A stretch of 64,000 nucleotides of DNA, from contig NZ_LJJE01000002.1 in assembly GCF_001854765.1 (NCBI RefSeq), positions 62,001-126,000 on the forward strand. Reading direction: 5' to 3'. Source of the DNA: Vibrio sonorensis (GTDB lineage Bacteria > Pseudomonadota > Gammaproteobacteria > Enterobacterales > Vibrionaceae). Shown in pieces: positions 47,847-57,722 of the stretch. Positions within the stretch are counted from its first letter, which is position 1; each line of letters begins with the position of its first letter. Both the position numbers and the translations under genes were made by a program. The notes under the pieces are model-generated. The model worked only from the letters and a program-made list of their open reading frames with translations. It was not told the origin of the DNA and ran no database searches.

Positions 47847-48677
47847 ATGATCATTCGAGCCAATGGCAAATCACTGGATCTCAATCAGCCTATTGTGATG
47901 GGAATTTTGAACGTGACTCCGGACTCCTTTTCAGATGGAGGAAAGTTCAATGAAATAGATAATGCGCTTGCTCAAGTAGAAAAGATGATAGAGGCGGGGG
48001 TATCTATCATTGATATTGGAGGTGAATCAACGCGCCCCGGTGCACCTGACGTCGCGCTCGCGGATGAACTGCAACGAGTGATCCCTGTTATCAAAGCGAT
48101 TCGAAAAAAGAGCGATGTGTGGATTTCAATAGATACCAGTAAAGCAGAGGTGATGAAACAAGCCATTGCCGCAGGTGCTGATATCATCAATGACGTACGA
48201 GCTTTGCAAGAGCCGGGGGCGATAGAAGTCGCGGCAGAGTCAGGTTTGCCAGTGTGTTTAATGCACATGAAGGGGCAGCCTAGAACCATGCAAAACGCTC
48301 CTCACTACGATAACGTAATAGAAGAGGTTAAAGAGTTTCTACAACAACGAATCACGCATTGTGAAAAGGCAGGGATCCACAGGGATAACATTATTCTCGA
48401 TCCCGGTTTTGGTTTTGGTAAAACAGTAGAACACAATTATCATATGCTTGCTAACTTGGAAGCCTTCCACCAATTAGGGCTTCCCGTGCTTGCAGGTATG
48501 TCGCGCAAATCAATGTTGTTTAAGTTGTTAGATAAAACACCAGCGGAATGCGTGGCAGCTAGTGTCGCTTGTGCCACTATGGCGGCATTGAAAGGAGCGC
48601 AAATCATTCGTGTCCACGACTATGTGGAAACGATCGATGCTCTAAAGGTGGTGAACAAAACAAATCAAAATAAATAA
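47847..48677 (+). CDS. folP: Dihydropteroate synthase
   Basis: Condenses p-aminobenzoate with dihydropterin pyrophosphate to dihydropteroate in folate synthesis; 276 residues, TIM barrel, the sulfonamide target. Signatures IMGILNVTPDSFSDGG and GGESTRPGA are intact, as is the FGKTVEHNY region and the terminal IIRVHDYVET. It precedes glmM by 18 bases. Confidence 0.95.
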   Translation: MIIRANGKSLDLNQPIVMGILNVTPDSFSDGGKFNEIDNALAQVEKMIEAGVSIIDIGGESTRPGAPDVALADELQRVIPVIKAIRKKSDVWISIDTSKAEVMKQAIAAGADIINDVRALQEPGAIEVAAESGLPVCLMHMKGQPRTMQNAPHYDNVIEEVKEFLQQRITHCEKAGIHRDNIILDPGFGFGKTVEHNYHMLANLEAFHQLGLPVLAGMSRKSMLFKLLDKTPAECVAASVACATMAALKGAQIIRVHDYVETIDALKVVNKTNQNK

Positions 48678-48695
48678 ATACTATTAGGAATCCAT

Positions 48696-50036
48696 ATGTC
48701 GAACAAAAGACGCTATTTTGGTACGGATGGGGTAAGAGGTAAGGTAGGACAATACCCAATTACACCGGACTTTGTACTTAAGCTTGGCTGGGCTGCCGGA
48801 CGCGTTTTGGCAAAGCAAGGCACTAAAAAGGTCATTATAGGTAAAGATACACGCATTTCAGGCTATATGCTTGAGTCGGCTTTAGAAGCAGGCTTAGCGG
48901 CAGCTGGCTTAAAAGCGACCTTTACGGGACCAATGCCAACGCCGGCGGTCGCGTACCTAACCCAAACATTCCGCGCTGAAGCGGGTATCGTAATCTCTGC
49001 TTCCCACAACCCATATTACGACAACGGTATAAAGTTCTTCTCGTCTGAAGGAACGAAGCTTCCGGACGATATCGAGTTGGCAATTGAAGCCGAGCTGGAC
49101 AAAGATATCGAATGTGTAGAATCGGCGTCGTTAGGCAAGGCTTCACGTCTTGATGATGCGGCTGGTCGTTACATCGAGTTTTGTAAAAGTACCTTCCCCA
49201 GCCATTTAAGTTTGGCGGGAGTAAAGATCGTAGTCGATTGCGCTCATGGGGCAACTTACCATATCGCGCCTAACGTGTTTAAAGAGTTAGGGGCGGATGT
49301 CATCCCAATGGGAACAGAACCAGACGGTTTGAACATCAACGAAGAAGTGGGTGCCACCGATGTACGAGCTTTGCAAAAGCGCGTGGTTGAAGAACAAGCT
49401 GTACTGGGCGTGGCTTACGACGGAGATGGTGACCGAATTATTATGGTTGATCATCTTGGTAACAAAGTTGATGGTGACCAAATCGCGTATATTATTGCTC
49501 GCGATGCTTTGCGCCGAGGTGAACTGAAAGGTGGTGTGGTTGGAACTTTGATGACCAACCTAGGCATGGAAAACGGTCTTAAGCAGTTAGGCATTCCTTT
49601 TGTTCGAGCTTCAGTCGGTGACCGTTATGTGATGGAAAAACTACTCGATAAAGGCTGGAAGATTGGCGCTGAAAACTCAGGCCATGTCATTCTACTTGAT
49701 AAAGTGACGACGGGTGACGCCATTGTAGCTTCACTACAAGTGATTGCTTCAGTGGTTGATAGCGGTATGTCATTGCACGAGCTATCGCAAGGAATGACGC
49801 TTTACCCTCAGGTACTGGAAAACGTTCGATTCTCAGGAGATACCAACCCACTAGAGTCAGAAACGGTTCTTGCCAGTGTCGCCGAAGTGGAAGCAGAACT
49901 TGCTGACAAAGGTCGAGTGCTATTGAGAAAGTCAGGTACGGAGCCTTTAATTCGAGTTATGGTTGAAGGTGAGGACGCTGAACTTGTCCAGCGCAGCGCA
50001 CTTAAGATCGCTGATGTCGTAAAAGCGAGCTGTTAA
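48696..50036 (+). CDS. glmM: Phosphoglucosamine mutase
   Basis: Makes glucosamine-1-phosphate from glucosamine-6-phosphate for UDP-GlcNAc synthesis; 446 residues. The active phosphoserine Ser103 is in [11 protein letters not shown], the metal loop DGDGDRI, and the sugar-binding GAENSGHVI and C-terminal phosphate site [12 protein letters not shown] are present. It also links to the chitin operon product pool (GlcN-6-P). It is downstream of folP and has its own terminator. Confidence 0.95.
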   Translation: MSNKRRYFGTDGVRGKVGQYPITPDFVLKLGWAAGRVLAKQGTKKVIIGKDTRISGYMLESALEAGLAAAGLKATFTGPMPTPAVAYLTQTFRAEAGIVISASHNPYYDNGIKFFSSEGTKLPDDIELAIEAELDKDIECVESASLGKASRLDDAAGRYIEFCKSTFPSHLSLAGVKIVVDCAHGATYHIAPNVFKELGADVIPMGTEPDGLNINEEVGATDVRALQKRVVEEQAVLGVAYDGDGDRIIMVDHLGNKVDGDQIAYIIARDALRRGELKGGVVGTLMTNLGMENGLKQLGIPFVRASVGDRYVMEKLLDKGWKIGAENSGHVILLDKVTTGDAIVASLQVIASVVDSGMSLHELSQGMTLYPQVLENVRFSGDTNPLESETVLASVAEVEAELADKGRVLLRKSGTEPLIRVMVEGEDAELVQRSALKIADVVKASC

Positions 50037-50043
50037 GTTATAG

Positions 50044-50080
50044 GCGGCTTTTTATCCCTGTTGGACTAAAAGCCGCTTTT
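50044..50080 (+). terminator. Intrinsic terminator of glmM
   Basis: GCGGCTTTT (50044-50052) and AAAAGCCGC (50068-50076) form a 9-bp stem followed by TTTT. Confidence 0.75.
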
Positions 50081-50183
50081 GCCCCTTTTTTAACCGTTTG
50101 ATTCTTAAGTTGGACTTTTTTGCTAATTTTTCCTTGTCAGGTAAGCAAGCTTTCGCTAGTATTGCTCGGCCTTCAGCAAGGAG

Positions 50184-50228
50184 GGCGCTGGCCTTGTTCA
50201 GAAAATTAATTTCTTGAACGGCGCTGGC
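50184..50228 (+). other. Repeat-flanked hairpin in the secG leader
   Basis: GGCGCTGGC occurs at 50184-50192 and 50220-50228. Between them GTTCA-GAAA (50196-50204) pairs with TTTC-T-TGAAC (50210-50219) with a bulged T. It ends about 28 bases ahead of secG. Confidence 0.4.
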
Positions 50229-50256
50229 TCAACAATTTGGAACATAGGTGGAAATA

Positions 50257-50592
50257 ATGTTTACAGTTCTACTTGTGATTTACCTGTTGGCAGCGGTTGG
50301 TGTAATCGGCCTAGTGCTGATTCAACAAGGTAAAGGCGCAGATATGGGAGCCTCATTCGGTGCAGGCGCATCAAACACAGTGTTTGGCGCAGGCGGCTCA
50401 GGGAATTTCCTAACTCGAATGACTGCAATTTTTGCAACAGTATTTTTTGTCATTAGCTTAGTGTTAGGCAATATGTCTACACACAAAACTGAATCCCAGT
50501 GGATTGACCCAACTCAAGGCCAAGTGATTCAACAAGCTGATGATGCGACGAGTGAAATTCCAGCACCTTTAGGTGAAGAAATTCCTCAATAA
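50257..50592 (+). CDS. secG: Preprotein translocase subunit SecG
   Basis: Inner-membrane subunit of the SecYEG channel, 111 residues, with two membrane helices (about 2-22 and 50-72). The core IQQGKGADMGASFGAGASN is strongly conserved. The ATG at 50257 follows AGGTGGAAATA; a GTG at 50248 is in frame but closer to that sequence. The order glmM-secG-tRNA-Leu-tRNA-fMet-rimP is the same as in E. coli. Confidence 0.94.
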   Translation: MFTVLLVIYLLAAVGVIGLVLIQQGKGADMGASFGAGASNTVFGAGGSGNFLTRMTAIFATVFFVISLVLGNMSTHKTESQWIDPTQGQVIQQADDATSEIPAPLGEEIPQ

Positions 50593-50608
50593 GCAAAAGC
50601 TTATCGTT

Positions 50609-50692
50609 GCCGAGATGGTGAAATTGGTAGACACGCTAGCATGAGGTGCTAGTGCCTTTGGTGTGAGGGTTCGAGTCCCTCTCTCGGCACCA
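50609..50692 (+). tRNA. leuU: tRNA-Leu (anticodon GAG)
   Basis: GCCGAGA (50609-50615) and TCTCGGC (50682-50688) pair as the acceptor stem, followed by an encoded ACCA. The 7-base anticodon loop ATGAGGT (50641-50647) gives GAG. The long variable arm and the TTCGAGTC T-loop are normal for class II tRNA-Leu. Confidence 0.96.
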
Positions 50693-50705
50693 TTGATTTA
50701 CAAAC

Positions 50706-50733
50706 TTGTAAAACACCTTGTAGGGCGTATAAT
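50706..50733 (+). promoter_or_regulatory. Promoter of the initiator tRNA / nusA operon
   Basis: TTGTAA (50706-50711), a 16-base spacer and a consensus TATAAT (50728-50733) precede the fMet tRNA by 15 bases. Confidence 0.65.
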
Positions 50734-50748
50734 TGCTCACAAGTCGGA

Positions 50749-50825
<77 letters not shown>

Positions 50826-50918
50826 ATCTTTCGAACTGTCGAATAGATGTGGACAAGTTTGCGCAATGCTTGCATTGCGGGTCAGAAGTAAGCCTTCTGA
50901 TTATCAGGGTCCAGCAAC

Positions 50919-50946
50919 AAAAAACCCCGACTTTCGGGGTTTTTTG
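50919..50946 (+). terminator. First terminator in the rimP-nusA leader
   Basis: CCCCGA (50925-50930) and TCGGGG (50934-50939) form a stem with CTT loop, flanked by A and T runs of six. A perfect A+T-rich 11-bp inverted repeat (ATTTGAATTTT/AAAATTCAAAT, 50949-50978) directly follows. Confidence 0.85.
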
Positions 50947-50997
50947 TTATTTGAATTTTTGAAATCGAAAATTCAAATCTTGCTTGGAATTGAAAAT

Positions 50998-51017
50998 GGG
51001 CTCTGAGCCCTTTTTTT
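50998..51017 (+). terminator. Second terminator in the rimP-nusA leader
   Basis: GGGCT (50998-51002) and AGCCC (51006-51010) form a short stem followed by seven T, 18 bases before rimP. Confidence 0.7.
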
Positions 51018-51035
51018 GTTTCTGGAGTGGTTTAA

Positions 51036-51491
51036 ATGACTGGTTTAGAAAGACAACTTACTGAAATGCTTGACGCGCCCGTAGCGGCGTCAGGGTATGA
51101 GTTAGTTGGATTAGAATTTATCCGTGCTGGCGAGCACTCAACTTTAAGAATCTACATCGACCATGAAAATGGCATCAATGTAGACGATTGTGCTGAGGTA
51201 AGTCATCAAGTAAGTGCTGTATTGGATGTCGAAGATCCGATTTCAGTGGCTTATAACCTTGAAGTGTCTTCACCAGGCTTGGAAAGACCGCTTTTTAAAG
51301 CAGCACATTACGAGCAATTTATTGGTCACGAGGTGAGCGTCGTTCTGAAAATGGCCGTGGGCAACCGTCGTAAGTGGAAAGGAGAAATCCACTCAGTTGA
51401 TGGTGAAACCATATTGCTGACCGTTGATGGTCAACAAGAAGAGTTTGCCCTAAGCAATATTGCGAAAGCGAACCTGATCCCTAAATTTTAA
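51036..51491 (+). CDS. rimP: Ribosome maturation factor RimP
   Basis: 30S assembly factor, 151 residues, two-domain. N-terminal [21 protein letters not shown] and the conserved [11 protein letters not shown] motif are present. First protein gene of the rimP-nusA-infB cluster, 19 bases ahead of nusA; GTTTCTGGAG precedes the start. The two leader terminators make read-through from the tRNA promoter a control point. Confidence 0.95.
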   Translation: MTGLERQLTEMLDAPVAASGYELVGLEFIRAGEHSTLRIYIDHENGINVDDCAEVSHQVSAVLDVEDPISVAYNLEVSSPGLERPLFKAAHYEQFIGHEVSVVLKMAVGNRRKWKGEIHSVDGETILLTVDGQQEEFALSNIAKANLIPKF

Positions 51492-51510
51492 GTCTTAGAG
51501 GCTATAAACA

Positions 51511-52998
51511 ATGAGTAAAGAAATTTTAGCGGTAGCAGAAGCGGTATCTAATGAGAAAGGGGTACCTCGTGAGCGTATTTTTGAAGCCCTAGAGATTGCA
51601 CTGGCTACATCGACTAAGAAAAAACACGAAATTGAGATCGACGTACGCGTTGAAATTGACCGTCGCACTGGTGAGTTTGATACGTACCGCCGTTGGTTGG
51701 TGGTTGAAGAAGTTGAGTTCCCAACAAAAGAGATCTCACTTGAAGCGGCGCGCTACGAAGACGACAGCATGGAACTTGGCGATTTCGTAGAAGATGAAAT
51801 TGAGTCAGTGACCTTTGACCGCATCACTACTCAAACAGCTAAGCAAGTTATCGTACAGAAAGTACGTGAAGCTGAGCGTGCACAAATTGTTGAACAGTTC
51901 ATCGATAATGAAGGTGAGCTAGTGACGGGTGTGGTTAAGAAAGTTAACCGCGAAACCATCATTCTAGACCTAGGTAACAACGCAGAGTCTGTTATTCTTC
52001 GCGATGATCAACTACCTCGTGAAAACTTCCGTCCGGGCGACCGTGTACGTGGTCTTCTATACAAGGTTGCTCCAGAAGCTCGTGGCTTCCAGCTATTTGT
52101 TACTCGCTCTAAGCCAGAAATGCTGGCTGAACTATTCCGAGTAGAAGTGCCAGAAATTGCTGAAGAGATCATCGAGCTGAAAGGCGCTGCTCGCGATCCA
52201 GGTTCTCGTGCGAAAATCGCAGTGAAAACTAACGACCGTCGCATTGACCCAGTTGGTGCTTGTGTGGGTATGCGTGGCGCACGTGTACAAGCGGTTTCTG
52301 GTGAACTGGGCGGCGAGCGTATCGACATCGTACTTTGGGACGATAACCCAGCTCAATTTGTTATCAATGCAATGGCACCAGCCGATGTTGCATCAATCAT
52401 CGTAGATGAAGATGCTCACGCAATGGACATCGCCGTTGAAGCAGACAACCTAGCACAAGCGATTGGCCGTAACGGTCAAAACATCCGTCTTGCTTCTCAG
52501 CTAACTGGCTGGGAACTGAACGTGATGACAGTAGAAGAACTGCAGAAAAAACACGAAGAAGAGTCATTGGCTTCTATCGAGAACTTTATGAAGTACCTCG
52601 ATATCGAGCAGGACTTCGCTGAGTTATTGGTAGAAGAAGGCTTCTCTACTCTAGAAGAAGTCGCTTATGTACCAGTAAATGAGCTTCTAGAAGTAGAAGG
52701 TCTGGATGAAGACCTAGTAGAAGAGTTGCGCAACCGTGCAAAAGAAGCACTGACAACTCTTGCTCTAGCGCAAGAAGAGTCGTTTGAAGGCCTAGAGCCA
52801 GCAGAGGATCTGCTAGCACTGGAAGGTCTAGAGCGCGAAATGGCATTCAAACTGGCAGCGAAAGGTGTAGCGACACTGGAAGATCTAGCTGACCAAGGTA
52901 TTGATGATTTAGAAGGTATCGAAGACCTAACAGAAGAGCGCGCAGGTGAACTTATCATGGCGGCTCGTAATATCTGTTGGTTTGGCGAAGAAGCATAA
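51511..52998 (+). CDS. nusA: Transcription termination/antitermination factor NusA
   Basis: RNA polymerase-binding factor, 495 residues, controlling pausing, intrinsic and Rho-dependent termination and rRNA antitermination. Layout: N-terminal RNAP-binding domain (about 1-125), S1 (about 135-200), KH1 and KH2 (about 230-345, [12 protein letters not shown] and [14 protein letters not shown]), and two acidic C-terminal repeats (about 360-490, with [15 protein letters not shown] and [15 protein letters not shown]). The C-terminal repeats contact the alpha CTD in homologues. In the nusA operon, its own product can act on the leader terminators; that feedback is inference here. Confidence 0.96.
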   Translation: MSKEILAVAEAVSNEKGVPRERIFEALEIALATSTKKKHEIEIDVRVEIDRRTGEFDTYRRWLVVEEVEFPTKEISLEAARYEDDSMELGDFVEDEIESVTFDRITTQTAKQVIVQKVREAERAQIVEQFIDNEGELVTGVVKKVNRETIILDLGNNAESVILRDDQLPRENFRPGDRVRGLLYKVAPEARGFQLFVTRSKPEMLAELFRVEVPEIAEEIIELKGAARDPGSRAKIAVKTNDRRIDPVGACVGMRGARVQAVSGELGGERIDIVLWDDNPAQFVINAMAPADVASIIVDEDAHAMDIAVEADNLAQAIGRNGQNIRLASQLTGWELNVMTVEELQKKHEEESLASIENFMKYLDIEQDFAELLVEEGFSTLEEVAYVPVNELLEVEGLDEDLVEELRNRAKEALTTLALAQEESFEGLEPAEDLLALEGLEREMAFKLAAKGVATLEDLADQGIDDLEGIEDLTEERAGELIMAARNICWFGEEA

Positions 52999-53019
52999 TT
53001 TCAGCAAGGGAGAAAGCGG

Positions 53020-55707
53020 ATGACACAAATTACTGTTAAAGCACTGAGTGACGAAATAGGTACACCAGTAGACCGCTTGGTAGAGCAACTTGCTGATGCT
53101 GGAATGAGCAAGACAAGCTCAGATATGATTTCTGAAGACGAGAAGCAAAAGCTGCTTACTCACCTTAAGAAAGAACACGGCGACAGCACTGGTGAAGCAT
53201 CGCCAACACGTCTGACACTCCAGCGTAAAACCCGCAGCACTCTAAGTGTGAGTGCTGGTGGTGGCAAAAGTAAGAATGTTCAGGTTGAAGTGCGTAAAAA
53301 GCGTACCTACGTAAAACGCAGCACAATCGAAGATGAAGCGAAGCGCGAAGCTGAAGAAGCGGCACAAAGAGAAGCCGAAGAAGCAGCGAAACGCGAAGCG
53401 GAAGAAAAAGCAAAACGCGAAGCTGAAGAAAAAGCGAAACGTGATGCTGAAGCAAAAGCGAAGCGCGAGGCTGAAGCAAAAGCCAAGCGCGAAGCGGAAG
53501 AGAAAGCGAAGCGCGAAGCAGAGAAACCTGCCGAGCAAACCGCTGAAGAGAAGTTACAGCAAGAAGCAGCGCGAAAAGAGGCCGAGGAGCTTAAACGTCG
53601 TCAGGAAGAGGAAGCGAGACGTAAGGCTGAAGAAGAAAGTCAGCGTCAGTTAGAACAAGCTCGCGAGATGGCCGAAAAAAATAAAGAGCGTTGGTCTGCG
53701 GAAGAAGAGAAAAAAGGTGAGATGGAAAATACAGATTACCATGTAACGACTTCACACTATGCACGTGAAGCCGAAGACGAAGCAGATCGTCGTGAAGAAG
53801 GTGGTGGCCGTCGTCGTAAGAAGAAAGCTTCTAAAACTAACGACGAAGCACGCAGTCCTCGCAAAGGCAATAGAGGTCGTAAAGGCAAACTAGCTAAACC
53901 TGCAAAACCTGCTTCAATGCAGCACGGCTTTGATAAGTCAGCACAGGTTGCTAAGTCTGACGTTGTTATTGGCGAGACGGTTGTTGTTTCTGAGCTAGCA
54001 CAGAAGATGTCTGTGAAGGCGACTGAAGTAATTAAAGTTATGATGAAGATGGGTGCTATGGCAACCATCAACCAAGTGATTGATCAAGAAACAGCACAGT
54101 TAGTGGCTGAAGAAATGGGTCACAAAGTTGTTCTACGCAAAGAGAACGAGTTGGAAGAAGCTGTACTGTCTGATCGCGATAGCGATGCAGAAGCCGTACC
54201 GCGCGCGCCAGTTGTTACTATCATGGGTCACGTTGACCACGGTAAAACATCGACGCTTGACTACATCCGCCGTACTCACGTTGCCTCTGGTGAAGCGGGT
54301 GGTATTACCCAGCACATCGGTGCATACCACGTAGAAACTGACAACGGTATGATCACTTTCCTAGATACTCCGGGACACGCGGCGTTTACCGCAATGCGTG
54401 CACGTGGTGCTCAGGCTACGGATATCGTTGTACTTGTAGTTGCAGCAGACGATGGTGTTATGCCACAGACAATCGAAGCGATTCAGCACGCAAAAGCGGC
54501 AGAAGTACCTTTGATTATTGCAGTCAACAAGATCGATAAAGAAGACGCGAACCCAGACAACGTTAAGAACGAGCTGGCACAGTACGACGTTATTCCTGAA
54601 GAGTGGGGCGGTGAGAACATCTTCGTTCACATCTCTGCAAAACAGGGAACTAACATCGATGGTCTTCTAGAGTCTATTCTTCTACAAGCCGAAGTACTTG
54701 AACTTTCTGCGGTTGCAGAAGGCATGGCATCGGGTGTGGTTGTTGAGTCGTTCCTTGATAAAGGTCGCGGTCCTGTTGCTACTGTACTGGTTCAGTCTGG
54801 TACGCTACGCAAAGGTGACATCGTACTATGTGGTCAAGAATACGGCCGTGTACGTGCAATGCGCGATGAAGTAGGTAAAGAGGTGACTGAAGCTGGTCCT
54901 TCTATCCCTGTAGAGATCTTGGGTCTTTCAGGTGTACCTTCATCAGGTGACGAAGCGACAGTAGTACGCGATGAGCGTAAAGCTCGTGAAGTGGCTAACT
55001 ACCGTCAAGGTAAGTTCCGCGAAGTGAAACTGGCTCGTCAGCAGAAAGCGAAGCTAGAGAATATGTTCTCTAACATGGCTGCTGGTGATGTTGCTGAGTT
55101 GAACGTAGTACTTAAAGCTGACGTACAAGGTTCTGTAGAAGCAATCTCTGACTCTCTACTGAAACTGTCTACTGACGAAGTGAAAGTAAACATCGTTGGT
55201 TCTGGTGTTGGTGGTATTACCGAGACTGATGCAGTACTTGCAGAAGCATCTAACGCTATCATCCTTGGCTTTAACGTTCGTGCTGACGCATCAGCTCGTC
55301 GTGCGATTGAAGCTGCAAGCGTTGACTTGCGTTACTACTCAATCATCTACCAGTTGATTGATGAAGTGAAACAGGCGATGGGCGGTATGCTTGCTCCTGA
55401 ATTCAAGCAAGAGATCATCGGTCTTGCAGAAGTACGTGACGTATTTAAGTCACCAAAACTTGGCGCAATCGCTGGTTGTATGGTGACAGAAGGTCTTATC
55501 AAGCGTAACAACCCAATCCGCGTACTGCGCGAGAACGTGGTTATCTACGAAGGTGAGCTAGAGTCACTACGTCGCTTTAAAGACGATGTTCAAGAAGTTA
55601 AGAGCGGTTACGAATGTGGTATCGGCGTTAAGAACTACAACGACGTTCGCGTTGGTGACCAAATCGAAGTCTTCGAAACAGTGGAAATCAAACGTACACT
55701 GGACTAA
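53020..55707 (+). CDS. infB: Translation initiation factor IF-2
   Basis: GTPase that brings fMet-tRNA to the 30S subunit, 895 residues. The N-terminal domain IF2N (about 1-50) is followed by a charged repeat region (about 105-220) and a second helical domain near 300-385. The G domain has G1 GHVDHGKT at 403-410, DTPGHAAF, and NKIDKE, then domains II, III and the C-terminal C1/C2 regions that bind fMet ([14 protein letters not shown] end). The gene lies 21 bases after nusA. It may also make a shorter form from internal starts, as in E. coli. Confidence 0.96.
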   Translation: MTQITVKALSDEIGTPVDRLVEQLADAGMSKTSSDMISEDEKQKLLTHLKKEHGDSTGEASPTRLTLQRKTRSTLSVSAGGGKSKNVQVEVRKKRTYVKRSTIEDEAKREAEEAAQREAEEAAKREAEEKAKREAEEKAKRDAEAKAKREAEAKAKREAEEKAKREAEKPAEQTAEEKLQQEAARKEAEELKRRQEEEARRKAEEESQRQLEQAREMAEKNKERWSAEEEKKGEMENTDYHVTTSHYAREAEDEADRREEGGGRRRKKKASKTNDEARSPRKGNRGRKGKLAKPAKPASMQHGFDKSAQVAKSDVVIGETVVVSELAQKMSVKATEVIKVMMKMGAMATINQVIDQETAQLVAEEMGHKVVLRKENELEEAVLSDRDSDAEAVPRAPVVTIMGHVDHGKTSTLDYIRRTHVASGEAGGITQHIGAYHVETDNGMITFLDTPGHAAFTAMRARGAQATDIVVLVVAADDGVMPQTIEAIQHAKAAEVPLIIAVNKIDKEDANPDNVKNELAQYDVIPEEWGGENIFVHISAKQGTNIDGLLESILLQAEVLELSAVAEGMASGVVVESFLDKGRGPVATVLVQSGTLRKGDIVLCGQEYGRVRAMRDEVGKEVTEAGPSIPVEILGLSGVPSSGDEATVVRDERKAREVANYRQGKFREVKLARQQKAKLENMFSNMAAGDVAELNVVLKADVQGSVEAISDSLLKLSTDEVKVNIVGSGVGGITETDAVLAEASNAIILGFNVRADASARRAIEAASVDLRYYSIIYQLIDEVKQAMGGMLAPEFKQEIIGLAEVRDVFKSPKLGAIAGCMVTEGLIKRNNPIRVLRENVVIYEGELESLRRFKDDVQEVKSGYECGIGVKNYNDVRVGDQIEVFETVEIKRTLD
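53338..53526 (+). repeat. KREAEEK-type coding repeat in infB
   Basis: About nine near-tandem seven-residue units ([16 protein letters not shown] and variants) are encoded by 21-base repeats of the GCGAAGCGCGAAGCTGAAG kind. This is the flexible, length-variable part of IF-2; it would form a long charged helix. The repeated DNA may assemble poorly. Confidence 0.85.
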
Positions 55708-55764
55708 TTGACTAAAATTACATTTCAGTTTCTAAATTGAGTGTAATTGGTTGTTAAATACGCC

Positions 55765-55794
55765 ATGGGGGGCTGGTTTAAACCATCCCCCCAT
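55765..55794 (+). other. Strong hairpin between infB and rbfA
   Basis: ATGGGGGG (55765-55772) and CCCCCCAT (55787-55794) are perfect arms, and the inner sequence includes the palindrome GGTTTAAACC. No good T tract follows (TCTTTC). It lies 58 bases after infB and 23 bases before rbfA; a processing or differential-stability element is likely. Confidence 0.55.
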
Positions 55795-55816
55795 TCTTTC
55801 TATTAAGAGAAAAATT

Positions 55817-56212
55817 ATGTCAAAAGAATTTAGCCGCACGCAGCGAGTGGCGCAGCAGTTGCAAAAAGAACTCGCTATGATCCTACAAAGAGAAGTTCGC
55901 GATTCTCGTCTTGGAATGGTCACCATTTCCGATGTGGAAGTATCTCGCGACCTAGCTTATGCAAAAGTATTTGTGACTTTCCTTTGCGTGGGTGAGCAAA
56001 CACCAGAATCTTGTCTCTCAGCTTTGCGCGAGCACGAGGCGCATATTCGAATGATGTTAGGCAAGCGTATCCGCTTGCGCCTAACTCCTGAAATCCGCTT
56101 CCAATACGACAATACGCTGGTCGAAGGTATGCGCATGTCTAACCTTGTGAGCGAAGTGCGCAGTGAAGACAAGCGCAAGCAGAGTGAGGCAGGCCGAGAG
56201 GACGAAGAGTAA
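55817..56212 (+). CDS. rbfA: Ribosome-binding factor A
   Basis: Binds late 30S precursors to help 16S rRNA 5' processing, 131 residues, KH-like fold. [14 protein letters not shown] start ([19 protein letters not shown]) and the region [21 protein letters not shown] are typical. The ATG at 55817 is favoured; an in-frame upstream ATG at 55751 would run through the G/C-rich hairpin. Its stop overlaps the truB start (TAATG). Confidence 0.95.
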   Translation: MSKEFSRTQRVAQQLQKELAMILQREVRDSRLGMVTISDVEVSRDLAYAKVFVTFLCVGEQTPESCLSALREHEAHIRMMLGKRIRLRLTPEIRFQYDNTLVEGMRMSNLVSEVRSEDKRKQSEAGREDEE

Positions 56213-57145
56213 TGGCTCGTCGTCGCAAAGGCCGCGCTGTCCACGGTGTTGTACTGCTGGATAAGCCAACGGGAATTTCATCTAACGATGCTCTGCAAAA
56301 AGTAAAGCGTATCTATTTTGCTGATAAAGCGGGTCATACTGGAGCGCTTGATCCACTAGCAACGGGCATGTTGCCTATCTGTCTGGGTGAAGCGACCAAG
56401 TTTTCTCAGTTTTTACTAGATTCCGACAAACGCTATCGTGTGATTGCCAAGCTGGGTGAACGCACCGATACCTCGGACTCTGATGCGACGTGGTAGAAAC
56501 TCGCCCTGTAAATGTTGAACAAGATCAGCTTGAAGCGTGTATTGATAAGTTTCGCGGCACAACAGATCAGATCCCATCGATGTTTTCTGCATTGAAGTAT
56601 CAAGTCGACCACTTTACGAGTACGCTCGCGAAGGCATTGAAGTGCCGAGAGAGTCTCGAAAGATCACGGTATACGAAATCGTTCTACATCGCTTTGAAGG
56701 CGATGAAGTGGAAATGGAAGTGCACTGTTCGAAAGGCACCTACATTCGCACTATTGTTGATGATCTGGGTGAAATGCTGGGCTGTGGTGCCCATGTCACT
56801 ATGTTGCGTCGTACGGGAGTGGCAAACTACCCTTACGAGCGAATGGTGACTCTAGAGCAACTAGAGGCGCTTCTAGAGCAAGCACATCGCGAAGAGAAGG
56901 CGCCAAAGGATCTACTGGATACTTTGTTACTGCCAATGGACACCGCGGTTGAGAACTTACCTGAGGTGAACTTAGTACCAGAGCTTGCAGACTTGGTTCA
57001 ACATGGCCAACCGGTACAAGTATTTGGTGCACCTGTCGATGGTCAGGTTCGCTTGACCATGGGTGAAGAGAAGATTTTTATCGGCGTTGGTGAAATGAAC
57101 GACGATGGAAAAATCGCACCCAAGCGATTAGTGGTCTTTCGCTAA
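56212..57145 (+). CDS. truB: tRNA pseudouridine-55 synthase TruB (two apparent frameshifts)
   Basis: Converts U55 to pseudouridine in the T-loop of tRNA; about 311 residues when repaired. The catalytic aspartate is Asp47 in [13 protein letters not shown]. The first break is near 56484: GATGCGACG should read GATGGCGACG (SDSDGDVVETRP). The second is near 56604: CAAGTCGACC should read CAAGGTCGACC ([19 protein letters not shown]). Each is the loss of one G from GG. With both restored the middle and C-terminal ([19 protein letters not shown]) parts join, and the span is exactly two bases short. The gene sits at the end of the usual cluster, but rpsO does not follow. Confidence 0.93.
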
Positions 57146-57161
57146 TACCAATAGGTAACAA

Positions 57162-57184
57162 AACCGGAGCTTGTTGCTCCGGTT
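57162..57184. terminator. Hairpin between truB and the DUF1499 gene
   Basis: AACCGGAGC (57162-57170) and GCTCCGGTT (57176-57184) form a perfect 9-bp stem with a TTGTT loop. It lies between convergent genes and ends in a weak T stretch on the plus strand (ATTCTATTTC) and after ACCGGTTTTG on the minus strand. It probably serves both. Confidence 0.65.
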
Positions 57185-57187
57185 ATT

Positions 57188-57613
57188 CTATTTCAGTAGT
57201 CCAGTATCTTTCAGTATTTCTCTTAGCTTTTCCGCACGCTTTCTATTTACGCCAAAATCGGAGTAACCCACTCTAGATTCGGAGCGAACAATTAACTGCT
57301 CACCTTCAATTTTCAGCTCAAGGTCATCGACAAATCGCATAATCTTGCTTGTGCATTCGATGTGTAAATACTGATCTTTTTCACTGGCGAGTTTTGCGCC
57401 GGATAGCTGGAGTGCAGCCGTTTTAACCTGTTCAATCGTCACCCCTTGTTTTAAAGAGTAAGGGGCGAGGGTGTGCTTATCTCTATTGTCCTGAGTAGAG
57501 ACGCAGTTGGGCTTATCGCCACATGGCGCATTGCTGCGATCAGACATATCAGTGACTCCTTGACTACATGCAGTAAGCCCTAATATCAGAAGGGCGAGAG
57601 TGATTTTTTTCAT
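57188..57613 (-). CDS. DUF1499 family lipoprotein
   Basis: 141-residue predicted lipoprotein; the signal peptide MKKITLALLILGLTAC ends in the lipobox LTAC with Cys16. The mature part contains the DUF1499 landmark PNCVSTQD and an alternating beta pattern. The function of DUF1499 is not established. It converges on truB, and no partner gene is obvious. A clear ribosome-binding site is not visible ahead of the ATG. Confidence 0.8.
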   Translation of the reverse strand: MKKITLALLILGLTACSQGVTDMSDRSNAPCGDKPNCVSTQDNRDKHTLAPYSLKQGVTIEQVKTAALQLSGAKLASEKDQYLHIECTSKIMRFVDDLELKIEGEQLIVRSESRVGYSDFGVNRKRAEKLREILKDTGLLK

Positions 57614-57664
57614 CGTTGTTGAGCATCTTGGTGTTTGGTAACTTTTATTATATGAAAGGCAAAG

Positions 57665-57693
57665 AAAAAGGATCCAACTAATGGATCCTTTTT
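57665..57693. terminator. Terminator after the diflavin reductase gene
   Basis: AAAAAGGATCC (57665-57675) and GGATCCTTTTT (57683-57693) form a perfect 11-bp stem with T runs on both sides. It ends the minus-strand gltB-like/reductase transcript and could also act on the other strand. Confidence 0.85.
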
Positions 57694-57722
57694 GTGCTAA
57701 TGCTCTAAATAGTCTAGTGCGA

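Noticed and set aside
53165..54630. Several antisense open frames across infB (for example 53165-53479, 53242-53538, 53757-54071)
   Set aside because: They come from the repetitive, skewed codon use of the charged linker and the G domain; products are low-complexity and unlike real proteins.
56490..56849. Separate small gene inside truB
   Set aside because: Its first half matches the middle of TruB and the rest is shifted noise; it is a by-product of the two frameshifts.
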